Origin: Cavenderia fasciculata
Taxonomy: Eukaryota > Evosea > Eumycetozoa > Acytosteliales > Cavenderiaceae
Direction of reading: 5' to 3'
Length of the DNA: 64,000 nt
Assembly: GCF_000203815.1 (NCBI RefSeq)
Contig: NW_004457637.1
Span: 478,436-542,435, forward strand
The notes under the pieces were generated by a model. The model saw only the letters and a list, made by a program, of their open reading frames with translations, ran no database searches and was not told where the DNA came from. A program made the translations under genes and the position numbers. Below are positions 1 through 12,463 of this stretch, one piece after another (the first letter of the stretch is position 1; every line of letters starts with the position of its first letter).

Positions 1-1395
1 CTATCAATTAGAGTATGAAACAAACAAACAAACAAAGAAACTATAGATATTATATAGTACTAACTTATTCTTTGTATTAGATTAAAGTTTATATTTTCCA
101 TTGTTTCCAAGATGTTTTATTTAGTGATGCATTATTACAATTTATTCAATTATCAAATGATCAAATTCAACAGCAACAACAACAACAACAAGAAATTGAA
201 CAACAACCTCAACTTCAAACCAGTGGAACAAACTCACCATTTTATGATCCTGTTTCTACAACTGCTGCCATTAACAGTGCTAATGCGGCATCTGCAATCA
301 TCATCAATAATGTAATCATGAATAGAACAAAGGAAAATATCAAATTTGAAAAGGCAATCCTCACTCCAATCAAAGAATTTATTTGTCCAATGATTGAACA
401 ATTGTTTGGAAAACTAAAAGATACAATCTTTAAATTATTTGTTAAAAAATTATGGATTGAAACTATGGATGTATGTTATTAAAAAAAAAAAAAAGCTTGG
501 TAATAATATTAATCTTTTTTTTTTAAAGGAATTATTTTATTTAGTTGTACCTAGAACTATAGAATCAAAGAAATCATATCATGTTGATAGAAAAGTAACA
601 ACTGTTGATCAGATTAATATTATTCATAGTTGCATCAAGGAAATGTCTACGATTTTCCATCGTGGTGGCTCTGGGTGTCCAAGTCCAATTTTAGATGAAA
701 AAGCAGCTCCCTTTAAATCTCTATTACAACTTTCGATAAAGGATACAACCTATTTGATTGATATTTACAAAATCAAAGAAAATCAACAGGCCAAACTCAA
801 AGGATCAATGACATCTTCATCATCTTCATCCTCATCGTCAGCCGTACATAGTAGCATAACCGTCGAGCATATATTGGGAGTTATTAGCACTAGAACCGAA
901 GAAAAAGAAGCCAGAGTATTTTACAACAAAATCATGGGAATTATTGACCCAGAGGAACAAGCAACCAACACGGAAATGGTCGAAGAAGTTATCAATGTAG
1001 TTCCAGAGTCTGAATTTATTATAGATAGTAAGTATCTTATTAATACTTTTATTTTAAAAATATTTAGATTTATCATTAACTTTTATTCTTTTTTTTTTTT
1101 AGAATATACATGTAGTTATAATGGACAGATTGGAGTATTGGTAATATCAAGCAGGTTTTTGGGTTTCCAGAACTTTTTAAAACATATAGGTGTAAAAATT
1201 GGTGGAAAGATTTCTTTGCCATTGGTTGATATACAAGAGATTAGTCGTGTTAGAATTGCCTTATTATTCAGCGGAATCCAAGTCAAAACAAACTCGAATC
1301 AAATTTACACCTTCTCGGGGTTCATGAGAGATACTAATCAAATTTATCAAGACATTAGTTATCAAATGAGAGTAGCCCAAAAAAATAAAAAATAA
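1..1395 (+). CDS. MUN/MHD2-GRAM domain protein, 3' end (5' part outside window)
   Basis: C-terminal part of a larger gene cut by the left edge. Exons read as about 1-12, 81-470, 529-1027 and 1103-1395; introns 13-80 (gtatga...ttag), 471-528 and 1028-1102 have normal GT/AG ends, and the frame is continuous across the joins from exon 81-470 onward. The conserved block around FHRGGSG...LDEKAAPFKSLLQL resembles the MHD2 half of the MUN domain of Munc13/BAP3 proteins (FHxGGNG...LEKSPDLQSL type). After a Ser-rich linker, the last ~85 residues (from YTCSYNGQIGVLVIS to FSGFMRD) look like a GRAM lipid-binding domain. MUN proteins prime SNARE-dependent exocytosis, so a membrane-trafficking role is inferred. 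A short CAA (Gln) tract lies near 170-192. Any C2 domains would lie beyond the window. It ends in TAA and is convergent with the next gene. Confidence 0.72.
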
Positions 1396-1439
1396 AAAAT
1401 AAAGGAATTCTTTTATTTATTTATTTTTATTTAAAACAA

Positions 1440-3544
1440 TCAAAGATTTTGGCTATGGGTTTCATTTAATTCAACAGATTTGATTTTTGAATCATTTCTA
1501 TCAAATAGTAATTGAAAGTATGAACAACTATCTTGAAGCAATTGACACAATAGTTCCTTATCCAAATCTTGAAAGTTTGCAGTTTTTGAAACCTTTGGGT
1601 AGTTTTCAATAATAAATTCTTTACAGATTCTAAATAATTGTTTTGCATTGAGTCTTGATGATAAAATATATAAACAAACAACATTATCAATTTCCACTGA
1701 CTTTGCCAAAATTGATTCGCAATGGCTCTTTAAGAATTGATCATCATAGAAATCTGATATTTCTAAAAGATGAGGTACTGTCTCTGATGATATAATATCA
1801 ATGTCACCACTTTAATAATAATAGAATATAAAATTAGAATGATTATTTTTGTCTGATTATTGAGTGATATGATTTTTTCCTACCTATATAAAAATTGTAA
1901 AAATAAAGAGAAATAATGAAATTCAAATCTATTATGGATAGAAATTTGATTGGTCAATGATTCTTTCATTCCTGAATTTAAAAAGGATTTAAAATAGGTT
2001 GATCTATTTTCCATTATTACTTTATGAACCTTTATAGTTTCTCTTGAATAATTATAGTATTAGAATATTTTCAAAACAAAATAAGTGTTGATTTGAATTT
2101 CATTATTTACCCTTTAAAATGAAATGTATAATCTGTTCCAATATTTTCTGGAATTTTGTTGAATGATTGAACCAACATTTGTAAGTGTTTTGATTGACAA
2201 TCTTGAAAGAGGTTGAATGGTTGGGGATTTTGTAAAATGGTTGAAACATTGTCAAAATACTCAACTAAACTGTCAATCTTGAAATATAATAATGTTTCAT
2301 GCAGATTGTCAAGTTCGAGGTTAACTTGATCTGGAGAACTATTATTAGATTCGAAAATGGTTGGGTCAATCAATTTGGCACAATAAACATATTCCAAAAC
2401 CATCATTAGGTTTTTCTCTGTCACAAAATCTGGCAATAAAATAGATACCAAAGGTGATTCTGAAAGATTGATTTGTTGTGGTTCAATAAATTCTTTGAAA
2501 AATGATGGAATTCTACAATAAAAGATAAAACTATGAACATTGATTGGAGTTTTGTTACCTAGAATATATAATTGGACATCTGAAAACTTTTGATCGTTGA
2601 TTAATAGTCTAAATGATTGGTCAATACCATTCTTTGGAATTAAAACTTTTAAACTTTTTTCTAAAAAAATACAAACAAAATTAATAAATCAATTTTAGAG
2701 ATTAAAAACTTTGTTTTTTTTTTGTTACCTCTTTCATGTTGAATATAAGAAATTTGAATTTCATGTTGATGAGGAAGTTCTAATTCAGAGTATCGTACTC
2801 CAAGTAAATACTGAACTTTTAGTTTTCCATCAACCTTGACATACTTTAATAATTCTTCACCAGCTGGTACTATCATTATCCCATTTGGGGACAATGCTTT
2901 TAATAATTGGTGAACATAATCTTTTGGACATGCAGCCCCTACATACTTTAGAGAAAGAGAGAGAGAGAAAATTTAGAAAAAGAAAAAAATTGATTTCAAT
3001 ATTTTTATTATACATACAATTCTATCATATACATTGTCATCTGGATCAGCCAAAAAACAATTTCGAACAAAGTATTCAACATTGATATTCAATCCAGATT
3101 TTGATTTGAACGTTTCAGTGTTGGATCTTGCAAAATTGACAATTTCACTTTTAATATCGAGCCCATGAACTCTTCCTAGTGATCCACAAAGATAGCTTGC
3201 GAGGGCAGCAAAGTGGCCAGTACCAGTACCAATATCCAATACACTATTACCTTGTTCAATTTCCAACTCTGATAAACATTTTCCATAGATATGTGGTGCA
3301 CTTGCATTAAATCCATATCTAGAACATCGAAGAGGGGAATCTTGATATGCAGAATCTAAAAGTTCAACCTATAAAATAAATTGGTCATTAAATTAAAGCA
3401 ATGCTAAATATTGTTTTGATAAATATACAGGTAAAAAATCACCACGAGGAATTAGTTTCATTGCTTGATAGACAGTTTCACTTTCTAAAAATCCTCTACT
3501 CTTTAAATGATCTAAAAGATCCTGGTTGCTATTGTATGATGCAC
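1440..3544 (-). CDS. PCMT-type methyltransferase fused to two BTB/POZ domains
   Basis: Exons on the minus strand: 3544-3429, 3368-3018, 2945-2729, 2660-2111, 2042-1884 and 1809-1440 (stop TGA). All joins keep frame. The first ~185 residues match the protein-L-isoaspartate O-methyltransferase fold: DLLDHLKSRG, NASAPHIYGK (the SAPH block), SAM-binding motif I VLDIGTGTG, then YVGAACP and a PNGIMIVPAG strand. A first BTB follows (DQKFSDVQLYILGNKTPINV), then a second (GETIKVHKVIMENRSTYFKS...LYSGDID) with BACK-like helices to the end. Human PCMTD1/2 instead carry a SOCS-box region that recruits cullin-5, so here BTB suggests cullin-3 (inference). The start is unresolved: the first recognised exon begins in phase 1, so a short 5' exon is missing. 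An ATG at 3622 with a GTTTGT donor would fit but is weak. Confidence 0.82.
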
Positions 3545-3853
3545 CTAAAAATAAAAATAAAATGTATAAGTAAACTATTAAATATTGACAAACATTTGTT
3601 GATAAATACTAAAAAAGTTCATTCTTTACAAAATATTATAGTATAATATTTTCTACTCTGATCATCGCCCCATATAAGTTTGGTTCATTCACTTTCTTTC
3701 TTTTCCCCCTACTCCTTTAATTTAATTAAAAATAATAATTATTAAAAAAAAAAAACCCCCCACATCATTCAAAAAAGTCACAAACTTGAACCAGTTTCTC
3801 TCTATAGAGAGACAGAGAGATATTTATTGTTCGATCTAACAAACACCATTACA
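3545..3853. other. divergent promoter interval
   Basis: AT-rich gap between the PCMT-BTB gene (-) and the PH-domain gene (+). It holds A runs, a C-rich patch near 3756, a small GA repeat near 3808-3820, and probably the undetected first exon of the PCMT-BTB gene around 3595-3625. No RNA gene or other ORF is supported. Confidence 0.5.
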
Positions 3854-5534
3854 ATGTCTTTGAAAGAACAATTCGATCAAGTAAATCAATTACTTGATCA
3901 AGTTAATACACTTATTAATAGTGCAAGTCAAGCAGATGTTGCTAAAGCTTCAACTATATGTATGTAGCAGTAGTGATGAATCACATACAACAATATCAAC
4001 GCACACACACCCCCCCACACACCAATACAAAGGGGGGAGGGGCTATTGAAGTTCATCTATAGATTGTAGACTCTCTAACATCCCTTATTATTACTACCTG
4101 CTACCTCTGCTACCTAACTCTTACTCTATTAGTAAAATCAATCTTACCATTGTACAAGACTATTACAAGTAATGAAGATAGTAGATTACCTGAAAACTAT
4201 GACCAGTTGAGAGAGATTAAAGTTAAACTTACTGAACATACAAACAGAATCATTCAAATTAGAGATGAATCTAAAAAGCTTCAAGAACAAAATGTATAGT
4301 ATCATAATAACAACAATATTATTTTGGTACAAGATTGTTAATATCTTTGCTTTTTTTTTTCTTTTTTTTTCTTTTTTTTTTCAAAAGGAATCAACCCAAT
4401 ATCTTCAACAGCAACAACAACAACAACAGAAATCAAATGAATTAATCAAACCAAGTCCACTACAAGGATATTTAAAAAAGTTGGGTGAAAAGGGTATTGT
4501 AAAGTCTTACAAAAAGAGATGGTTTGCTCAAAAGGACACAAAGTTGTACTACTATGAAAAAGAGGGAGATCAAAACTCTTTTGGTTTCATTAATCTTCCA
4601 GACATGTTGAGTGTAAAGACTGTTGACTCTGGTTTTGAACTTGCAACACCCGGTAGAACCTACAACCTTCAAGTATTAAATTCTTCAGACTTGACCTATT
4701 GGATTGAAGGTCTCAATGAATATAAAAAATACTATGTAGCCCTACAAAGATCTCTTAAAAACCCTTCTTCTTCCTCATCCTCCTCCTCCTCCTCCTCCTC
4801 TCTTTCACAATCCACAATAACACCAACTAAAAATATTAATAATAATAATAATAATATTTCAAATCAAAGTATGGCTAGAAGTCTTGATCCATCACAACTA
4901 TCATTTGATGAATCAAATCATCACTTAAAGGATAATAATTATCCACCTCGTCGCTCGATGGCCATTGATTCATCTTCTCCCAACAGTAGTCCTTCATTGT
5001 CAAAAACCTATTCACCTTCCTCCTCTACAACAACTTTGCAATCCAACACCACCCCATCACAATCATCCAATAATGGTACAGTTGTTGTTGATGATGGATT
5101 GAAGGCTCGTGAAGAGGAACTACGTAGAAAACATGCCGAAGAGCAACAAAAGAAAAAACAACAACAACTAGAACAAGAAGAAAGAGAACGAAAGAAAAAG
5201 GAGTTGGAAAGACAAGAGGAACTCTTGAAGCTACAAGAGGCTGAAAGAGTAAAGTTGCAAAAAGAAGAAGATGAAAAAAGATTGATCAAAGAAAAACAAG
5301 AAGAAGAGGAAAAACTTAAAAAGGATCAAGAACTTCAAAACCAACTTTTTGAATTACAACGAAAACAAAAACAAGAAGAAGAAGAAAGAAATTCACCAAT
5401 CTTACAATCACCACAACTTTCACCTACCCTTCAACCACAGCAACAACAACAACAACAACAAGAAACTATATTGGTTGGACAATCTTCTCCTTCCTTGTCT
5501 TCTACCAAAGTAGAAAACAACGATATCAACGACG

Positions 5535-5615
<81 letters not shown>

Positions 5616-6833
5616 TCAATGAAAGTAATAATAATTCCAATAATAATTCATTTGATTCAACAAAATATGTTCAATATACAATTGAAGAGGATCAACTTCG
5701 AAAGAGATATATTGAAGATGAAATGAGAAAGAAAATGTTGGAACAACAAGATCAAATGTTGGATATTGAAAGACAAAGAAGAGAAGCATTGGACAATGAA
5801 GTTAAAAAACTTAAACAAACCATTGAAGAACTAAAGTCCAACAATTCAAACGGTAATGTTCGTCTCGAACTCCAATTACGTGATGGTGAAATCGATCGAT
5901 TAAAGAATGAAGTATCCATGATGCATCATAGTATTACAACTTTGGAATCTGAAAAGAAACACTTGGAAAACAAAGAATCCTTCCCAAAAGAATTCAAATG
6001 GGCACACGAAATTGCATCAAGAGATAAAAAGTGCTTGGATCTTCAAAGTAGAATCACAGAGTTGGATGAATCATTGAAATTGAAAGAAAACTCGGTTCAT
6101 GTCATCAAAAGAGAGAATGAAATACTCCGCGAGGAAACTGAAAAGAAGGATAGATATATTACCGAATTAATTGAAAGAAATAAGGTTTGTTACAAAATCA
6201 AAAAAAAAAAAAAAAAAAAAAGAAAATCTCTTTTTTCAGACACAAACTCTAACCTCCTTTTTTTTTTGTTCCTTACTTTTTTATAGAGTAATCAATCAAC
6301 ACAAAAAAATGTATCTTCATCTTCAAATGTAGATATAAATAAATTAAAAGAATCCTTGTATGCTCATCAGACACAAAATAGTTTCTTGATATCCGAGGTA
6401 TGTATAATTAATTGGTCAACAAAACAAAATCTTAAGATCTTTGAAAGAAACTAATTAGTACTATATTTATTTGACCATTACTTAGATAAAGAGATTGGAA
6501 TCTGAAAATATGTTAAAGATTGAAATCAAGGAAGAAACAATCAAACAATTACAACTACAGCTTGCCGAAGGTATATTAAACTTTGAACAACTCCGAGATG
6601 GATTGTTTGAATCAAACAGCTCTGTCGACTATTGCAAGAAATTGGAAAGCGAAAACCATCACATCAAAAAAGAATACTTTTTAGCATTGGCAGTCTCTAT
6701 CAAATTGCACAGAAGTTTGGCTGGTGTAAACAGTAACGTTGATGTAGTATCGCTCTATGAGAACGCAATACAAAAATCTGTTCCAGTAAATAATTGGGCA
6801 GAATGGATTTCAAATCAAATATCAAAATTATAA
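3854..6833 (+). CDS. PH domain, coiled-coil protein
   Basis: Five exons: 3854-3959, 4133-4293, 4388-6184, 6287-6397 and 6486-6833, giving about 840 residues. The N-terminal ~90 residues are helical (MSLKEQFDQVNQLLDQVN). A Gln run precedes a PH domain at about 112-212 (LQGYLKKLGEKGIVKSYKKRWF at its start, YWIEGLNEYKKYY in its last helix). The middle is low-complexity Ser/Thr/Asn with a long Asn run encoded by AAT repeats (about 5537-5614). From there on there are long charged heptad segments (EEELRRKHAEEQQ..., LRKRYIEDEMRKKML) typical of coiled coils. PH plus coiled coil suggests a phosphoinositide-recruited scaffold. No catalytic domain is seen and I cannot name an orthologue. The intron at 6185 uses a GTTTGT donor. 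Confidence 0.85.
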
Positions 6834-6957
6834 GTAAAATAAATAACAATAAAATAAATTTACATTGTTGGTTCAACATCACCCAACACCAAACATATAT
6901 ATATAGTATAGGTATATATTATTATTATTATTCATTGTTATTGTTGATTTTGTTTTT

Positions 6958-7853
6958 TTAGACTCTTTGAGAGGTCTTGTTGTCAAACCATCTTCTAAGG
7001 TACCAAATTTGACCGATACCCATGGAGATTAAAACAAATACTTGAATGATTGAATACCAAATAACACGTCCGTTTGTGTTTTCAGAGGCTAAAAAGAAAA
7101 AGAAAAGAAAGTATTGTTGTTAATAATGATCAGTCATTTATATGATGATTAATTTATACATACTATCTCTGTTGGTTTGTTCTCTGTATCTCAACTTCTT
7201 TTGTTCGACAGAGATTGATTGAAGAGTTCTTTCGATTTTGTGAATTGATTGTTCCATTGGATTTAAAGTATCTGTATAAATAGAGAATAGAGATTAGATA
7301 TCTATTCAAAAAGGGTGGGTGTGATATATATTTATATTGATATATAAGAAGAACAAACATACCACTCTTGACAAAATCCTTATCAGAATCTTCAAGTGTC
7401 CAAGTAAAAGTAACAACCTTTGGTGTAAATCTAGACATTTCATTGTTGAAACATAATTTGTAGGCACCAGATTCTGCTGCAGTGAATGTTTGTCTACCCT
7501 TCATGGTTGTATCAAAGTGTAAACGTGAAACTAAAGTATTGCCACGTGGATCGAATAACTGTATATATATAAATATAGTTAGTTGTTTGATATAGATAAA
7601 TATGATTTAGTTGATACGCGATGATGAATGCTGCATTGCTCGCGATGATGTTGATAGTTACTCTAAAATCAATATCTAAAAGACCACCTCTAATAACTTG
7701 ATACAAGATGAGAGATGTCTTTCCAGACTCGATAAACTCAAAGTAACATTCTTGTGACTTTGGTTCTATTTGTTGAGTGAGAGCATCCGATGTTGATGAG
7801 AAACAAGCCAACACTATGCATGCAACTAACAGAGATGATACAATTTTGTTCAT
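6958..7853 (-). CDS. p24/TMED/emp24 family cargo receptor
   Basis: Exons 7853-7662, 7558-7363, 7271-7164 and 7088-6958 give 208 residues, the usual p24 length. A cleavable signal peptide (MNKIVSSLLVACIVLACFSS) is followed by a GOLD domain with the paired cysteines (ECYFEF ... YKLCFNN), a luminal helix region (MEQSIHKIERTL), one C-terminal TM segment (VIWYSIIQVFVLISMGIG) and a short cytosolic tail LRRWFDNKTSQRV. p24 proteins cycle between ER and Golgi in COPII/COPI vesicles as cargo adaptors. The tail has the aromatic residue expected for COPII binding but no KKXX. The subclass (beta/gamma/delta) was not resolved. Convergent with the PH gene and divergent from the TilS gene. Confidence 0.93.
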
Positions 7854-8162
7854 TCTTTTCTTTTCCTTTCTCTCTCTCTTTCTTTCTTTTTAAACAAACA
7901 ATGTCAATTGTGACTCAAAGATGAACTTCTTTAGGTGTGATGAATCAAAAAAAATAAAAAAAAATGGCAAAATCATATTTTTTTTTATTTTTTTTTTTAT
8001 TATTTTTATTTTAAAATAAATGATATTAAAATTTATAATAAGATATAACAAAGTGACATTGATGATTGATAAAAGTATTAATGAATAAATTAAAACAAGA
8101 GGAAAATATTAATGAAAAAAATAAAATAAAAAAAAAAACAACAAATAAAACTTAACCTTTTC
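7854..8162. other. divergent promoter interval, A/T runs
   Basis: Gap between the p24 gene (-) and the TilS gene (+). It contains CT-rich sequence just upstream of p24, then long T and A runs (about 7978-8030 and 8117-8140). Nothing else is recognisable. Confidence 0.5.
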
Positions 8163-8325
8163 ATGAATTCATTTGATTATATAAAGATGAATAGGTTGAT
8201 TTACCATCAATTTAGATCTAATTCAAATGTGTTAATACGGAGTATTAGCAGTCATAATAATAATCAAAATAATAATAATAATAATAATAATAATACTAGT
8301 AAAAGAAATCATGATCAACAACAGC

Positions 8326-8410
<85 letters not shown>

Positions 8411-8965
8411 GACAACAAAGAATAACAAAAAGAGACTATTAGAAAGAGAAGATTCAAAGTCATTTTGGAAATCATTCCAATCAAAAGATAGTAACAATGA
8501 ATCAGCATCATTGTTTTCATCGACACGATCACAACAACGAACAACAACAACAACAAAGTCATCATCGACACCTCTAATCACTAGTTTACCCTCGTCCATT
8601 CCCAACGTACAGACTATTGAACACTTAAAGAAAAGTTCAATAAATAGACAACAAAGAAACCAACATGAACAATTTAAAGAGATGAATGCTACCAGATCAA
8701 ATACAAAGATATCTGATAGTGATGTCAAAGCTATTACATTTCAATTCAACAAGATTCTCATAAACACAATTCAATCGCTCTCTATAAATCCAAAAACAAC
8801 TTTGGTAGTAGCTGTATCTGGAGGTGCTGATAGGTATGTATAGATATCATCATCTGTTTTGATTAGATCACTGCTGTTTATTTATAATCTCTCTTGTATA
8901 TAGTATGGCATTATTATATTTACTTGGAGAATTCGTAAATAGTTTTAATGGTTCTTCTACTTTTT

Positions 8966-9003
<38 letters not shown>

Positions 9004-10438
9004 GGTACAATTGGTTATAGTTACTATTGATCATAGTTTAACTCCACCATCTGAGAATATCAGTTCTATAAATCAATCAATTAATAATATCATCAATCGA
9101 TTCTCTTCATCATCTTCCTCTTCATCTTCAAAAAAAGATATGATACATTTAGTAGAAAAGATAGAATGGGGAGAAGAGGGTCAACCATTGACCGCCATTC
9201 AAGAGATTTGTAGATATAAAAGATTAGAGTTATTGACAAGTGTTGCAAAGAAATTCAATTCACCTGCCATTTTAATGGGAACCAACAAAGATGACAATAT
9301 AGAGACATTTATCCATCGAATTCAATTTGCCAGTGGAATAGAGGGTCTCGCATCAATAGAACCCATTTCACCCTTGTCAGCATCGATATCTCTACATCGT
9401 CCTCTTTTGACATTCTCCAAAGATTCATTGTTTGGTCTATGCAATCATTTTGGAATATCATTTAATCATGATACTGCAAATGATAGTTTGGATTTTGAAA
9501 GAAATAGAATTAGGTTTATATTAAATAGACCTATGATGTTTGAAAAGAATAATAATAATAATAATAATATTATTACAGATCAACAAAATACAGATTTTGA
9601 TCAACAAATGAATAATAATAATCAAAATAATAATAATAATAATCAACAACAACTTCAAAATCAAAATTTGATCAATGGAATTGGTCATGTAATATCGATA
9701 TTTAAACAGTATAGACATAATATCAGATCGACAGTTGAAACATTGGCATCTGATATTGTTTTAAATCATTCTGGTAAAAGAATGCCACTACTTCGAATTC
9801 CTTGGAATCGAATTGATTCTCTACCTGTGGCTATTGGCGGCAGACTAATGCACCAATTGACAATGTGTGTTACCGAGAAATGGGTACCGTTCAAACATGC
9901 AAAGTATCATCAATTCTATCGAGAAATACAAACTGTTGGTCAAAACGAACCATATGCCAGAACCATCAAAGATTTGATATTCTACAAAGACAATGACAAT
10001 TTAATCATTCATCACGCACCCCCCAAATCATCATACTCTCAACATACTCTCATCAACGAAAATCATCTCTTTCAACAGGAACCATTGTCATTTGATAGAT
10101 ATACTTTTATTTTCAACTCTTATAAACCCATCAAAACCCAACCACAAGGTATTAACCGTTCTCAACAACAAGATACAAACAAACCATATGCTATACGATT
10201 TTATAGAGATACCGATTCACAGATAGTAGCAGCTGACCATCTTCGAATACTTGCACAACTACCAAAATATGGACATTTAATCACACCGGTCATTGTCAAT
10301 CAATACAACCAAGCAATATCAATACTTTTACCTCAAATAGGTCAAAGTCCTACAGAATTTTCTCCGAGATATCTCGATACCAAAGAAGAAGTTTTAAATT
10401 ATACAATATCGGTTCATCTTTCTCATTTTCATTGTTGA
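8163..10438 (+). CDS. tilS: tRNA(Ile)-lysidine synthetase (TilS/MesJ family)
   Basis: Exons 8163-8833, 8904-8934 and 9005-10438, about 711 residues. The PP-loop ATP-pyrophosphatase motif spans the first splice: SGGADSMALLYLL. Further TilS signatures are VTIDHSLTP, MGTNKDDNIETFIHRIQFASG, RPLLTFSKDSL and the NDSLDFERNRIRFIL block. TilS converts C34 of the CAU anticodon to lysidine so the tRNA reads AUA as Ile, a bacterial/organellar function. The N-terminus is Arg/Ser-rich and lacks acids (especially from the second ATG at 8187, MNRLIYHQFRSNSN), consistent with mitochondrial import (inference). An inserted linker holds about 32 Gln (CAA, 8315-8411) and another insert after the RNRIR block is Asn/Gln-rich. 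Intron 8935-9004 ends in a CAA repeat. No class other than a TilS-type PP-loop enzyme fits. Confidence 0.9.
8315..8411 (+). repeat. (CAA)n poly-Gln tract in tilS
   Basis: About 32 nearly uninterrupted CAA codons (one CAG at the start and one at the end) inside the N-terminal extension of the TilS-like gene. In-frame trinucleotide tracts of this type are characteristic of dictyostelid genes and are length-variable. Confidence 0.9.
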
Positions 10439-10547
10439 AACTAATTGAATAATAAAACCATCTTAAGATATGATATAAATTTTGTTTATATTTTGTGTAG
10501 AAATATATGATGTGTGTGAATTCTAAAAGACCTTTTCATCGTGTCGT

Positions 10548-12124
10548 TTAACTATTATTATTATTATTTCTATTATTTTGATGAAAAGAAGATGACCTAC
10601 CACTATGACGAGGATGAGGTGGAGGTGGATTAACGTTTGACATTAATTGGTGAAACCATCTTTTTACTATCATGTCACCTTCTTGGTTGAGAAAGTCATT
10701 TAATTGTCCATTGGAAAAACATAAGGGCAATTGAGAAGATAACATTTCTCTAGCTCTAGAGTTATCAGAGAGACGAAGATAACATCTTATAATATGCTTT
10801 AATAATCTTGATGACATCTTGTCTGGCAACATTGCTTCAACCATTGCATTTAATGAACAAAATATTGTTTTCAATCTAATTGGTGTATTTGAAAAGTAGT
10901 TTAATCCTTCATCTTCATTTAATAATTTTTGAATTATAAATGTTGATACTTTTGATAGAAAAAAAGAAAGGATTGATTTTTAAGTATTGATATTGTTTTT
11001 TTTGATAAATAGATTTTTTAATGTTTTACCTGTTTTTGACAATTCACTACCAAACTCCATTATTTTCAAACAAGGAACCGAAATATCACTTTCTAAAAGG
11101 AATTTCAAAACATCCTTGATTTCAACTTTGATGATGGAACTAATAACAGACAAACTAGAAAATCTAAGATATTCAAAAGGTTTTGTTTTTGCAACTGTTT
11201 TTAAAAATGGATAAATATAAACAAATATTTTTGCTATAATAATTGAAAAGAAATCAGAGTGAATTTGATGATTTTAAAAGTATACCGTTTTTTTTTTTTT
11301 TTTGTTATATTTAAATTTAAATTACCATTGACTAAAAGTATTCTATATTCTGGGTTATTGGCAATTGTTTGAAATAAAATCAATGTATTACACACTCGAT
11401 TGGAGGCCCGAGCCTTTAATTTTGGATTGGGAGGGGTTATAAATTTGTAGACATTCACAATTTCTTGAAGTAATATTGCCATTGTACAAGGAGAATTCCA
11501 TAGTAGCGAAGGGAGTTCAGGGTGCAAATCTTTTCTTTTTACAATCTCATTTAATATTTCTTCTCTTTTTACATTTTCAACCAACTCTACCAACAATAAT
11601 GGCAGTGATTTTTCAGAAAGATTAGTTTTTGTTGTAGTTGCTATAGTTGTTGTTGTTGTTGTAGGATGTCCAGAGGAGGGGATAGTTTTTGTTGTTGGAA
11701 TATGATTATTTACCCAAGGTGATAAAACCTTTGTATCGCTATGTTGAGAACTACTACTATTATTATTATTATTATTATTATTGATATAAAAGTAAGATGC
11801 CGTCGAAGGGGAATAAATTTGATCATCAGAATATTTATCAACTATAAAAATAGGAGGAGAAGTAGCTATAGTGGTGACATGACTGCTTTTTGTATTGTTG
11901 TCAGGAGACACTGGATTCTCTGTTGAAATTTGTTTATGTTGCTGCTGCTGTAGCTGAATAGAAATAGAATTTAAATTATCTTTCTTGGTACAAGTATTTA
12001 CTCCAAACTCTGAGTTTGAATTGTTTTCATCCACAATACTTTGATCACCCGATATTCTATATCCAGAAGAATTAATATTACTTTTTCTAATCAAACTATT
12101 GTTGTTGTTGTTGTTGTTTTGCAT
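10548..12124 (-). CDS. cnot9: CCR4-NOT complex subunit 9 (CNOT9/Rcd1/Caf40)
   Basis: Exons 12124-11326, 11233-11030 and 10948-10548, 467 residues. The C-terminal two thirds is an almost unbroken CNOT9 armadillo core: ELPSLLWNSPCTMAILLQEI, RVCNTLILFQTIANNPEYR, PFEYLRFSSLSVI, ELSKTVSTFIIQKLL, SRLLKHIIRCYLRLSDN. CNOT9 binds the NOT module of the cytoplasmic deadenylase and recruits GW182-type and RNA-binding partners for mRNA decay. The first ~170 residues are a low-complexity Asn/Ser/Thr/Gln extension absent from animal CNOT9, and the C-terminal tail is Asn/Pro-rich. The start is the first ATG of the open frame. Confidence 0.95.
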
Positions 12125-12410
12125 GTCTCTTCTTGTTTATTCATTATTCATTGGGATTAAGTAAATATATAAAGAATGAAAAATATATGATAAAATAGTG
12201 AGAGAGAGAGTAGAGTGTGGGTGGTAAATATTTTAAAACTATTATATTTATATTTCCATTTTTGGGCCAAGCAAAAAAATTATTTTTATTATTTTATTTT
12301 TTCTCCCCCAAAAAAGGTGTTATCGAATCAACCTACCACACACGAAATCTCGTATTAATATCGGAGATCATTCATTGCCATCATCATAATAATAATAATA
12401 ATAATAATAA

Positions 12411-12463
<53 letters not shown>

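Noticed and set aside
5431-5640. Minus-strand Leu/Cys-rich frame
   Set aside because: Shadow of AAT and CAA repeats in the PH-domain gene.
8315-8728. Minus-strand Val/Cys-rich frames opposite the tilS Gln tract
   Set aside because: Shadows of the CAA repeat; no protein-like sequence outside it.
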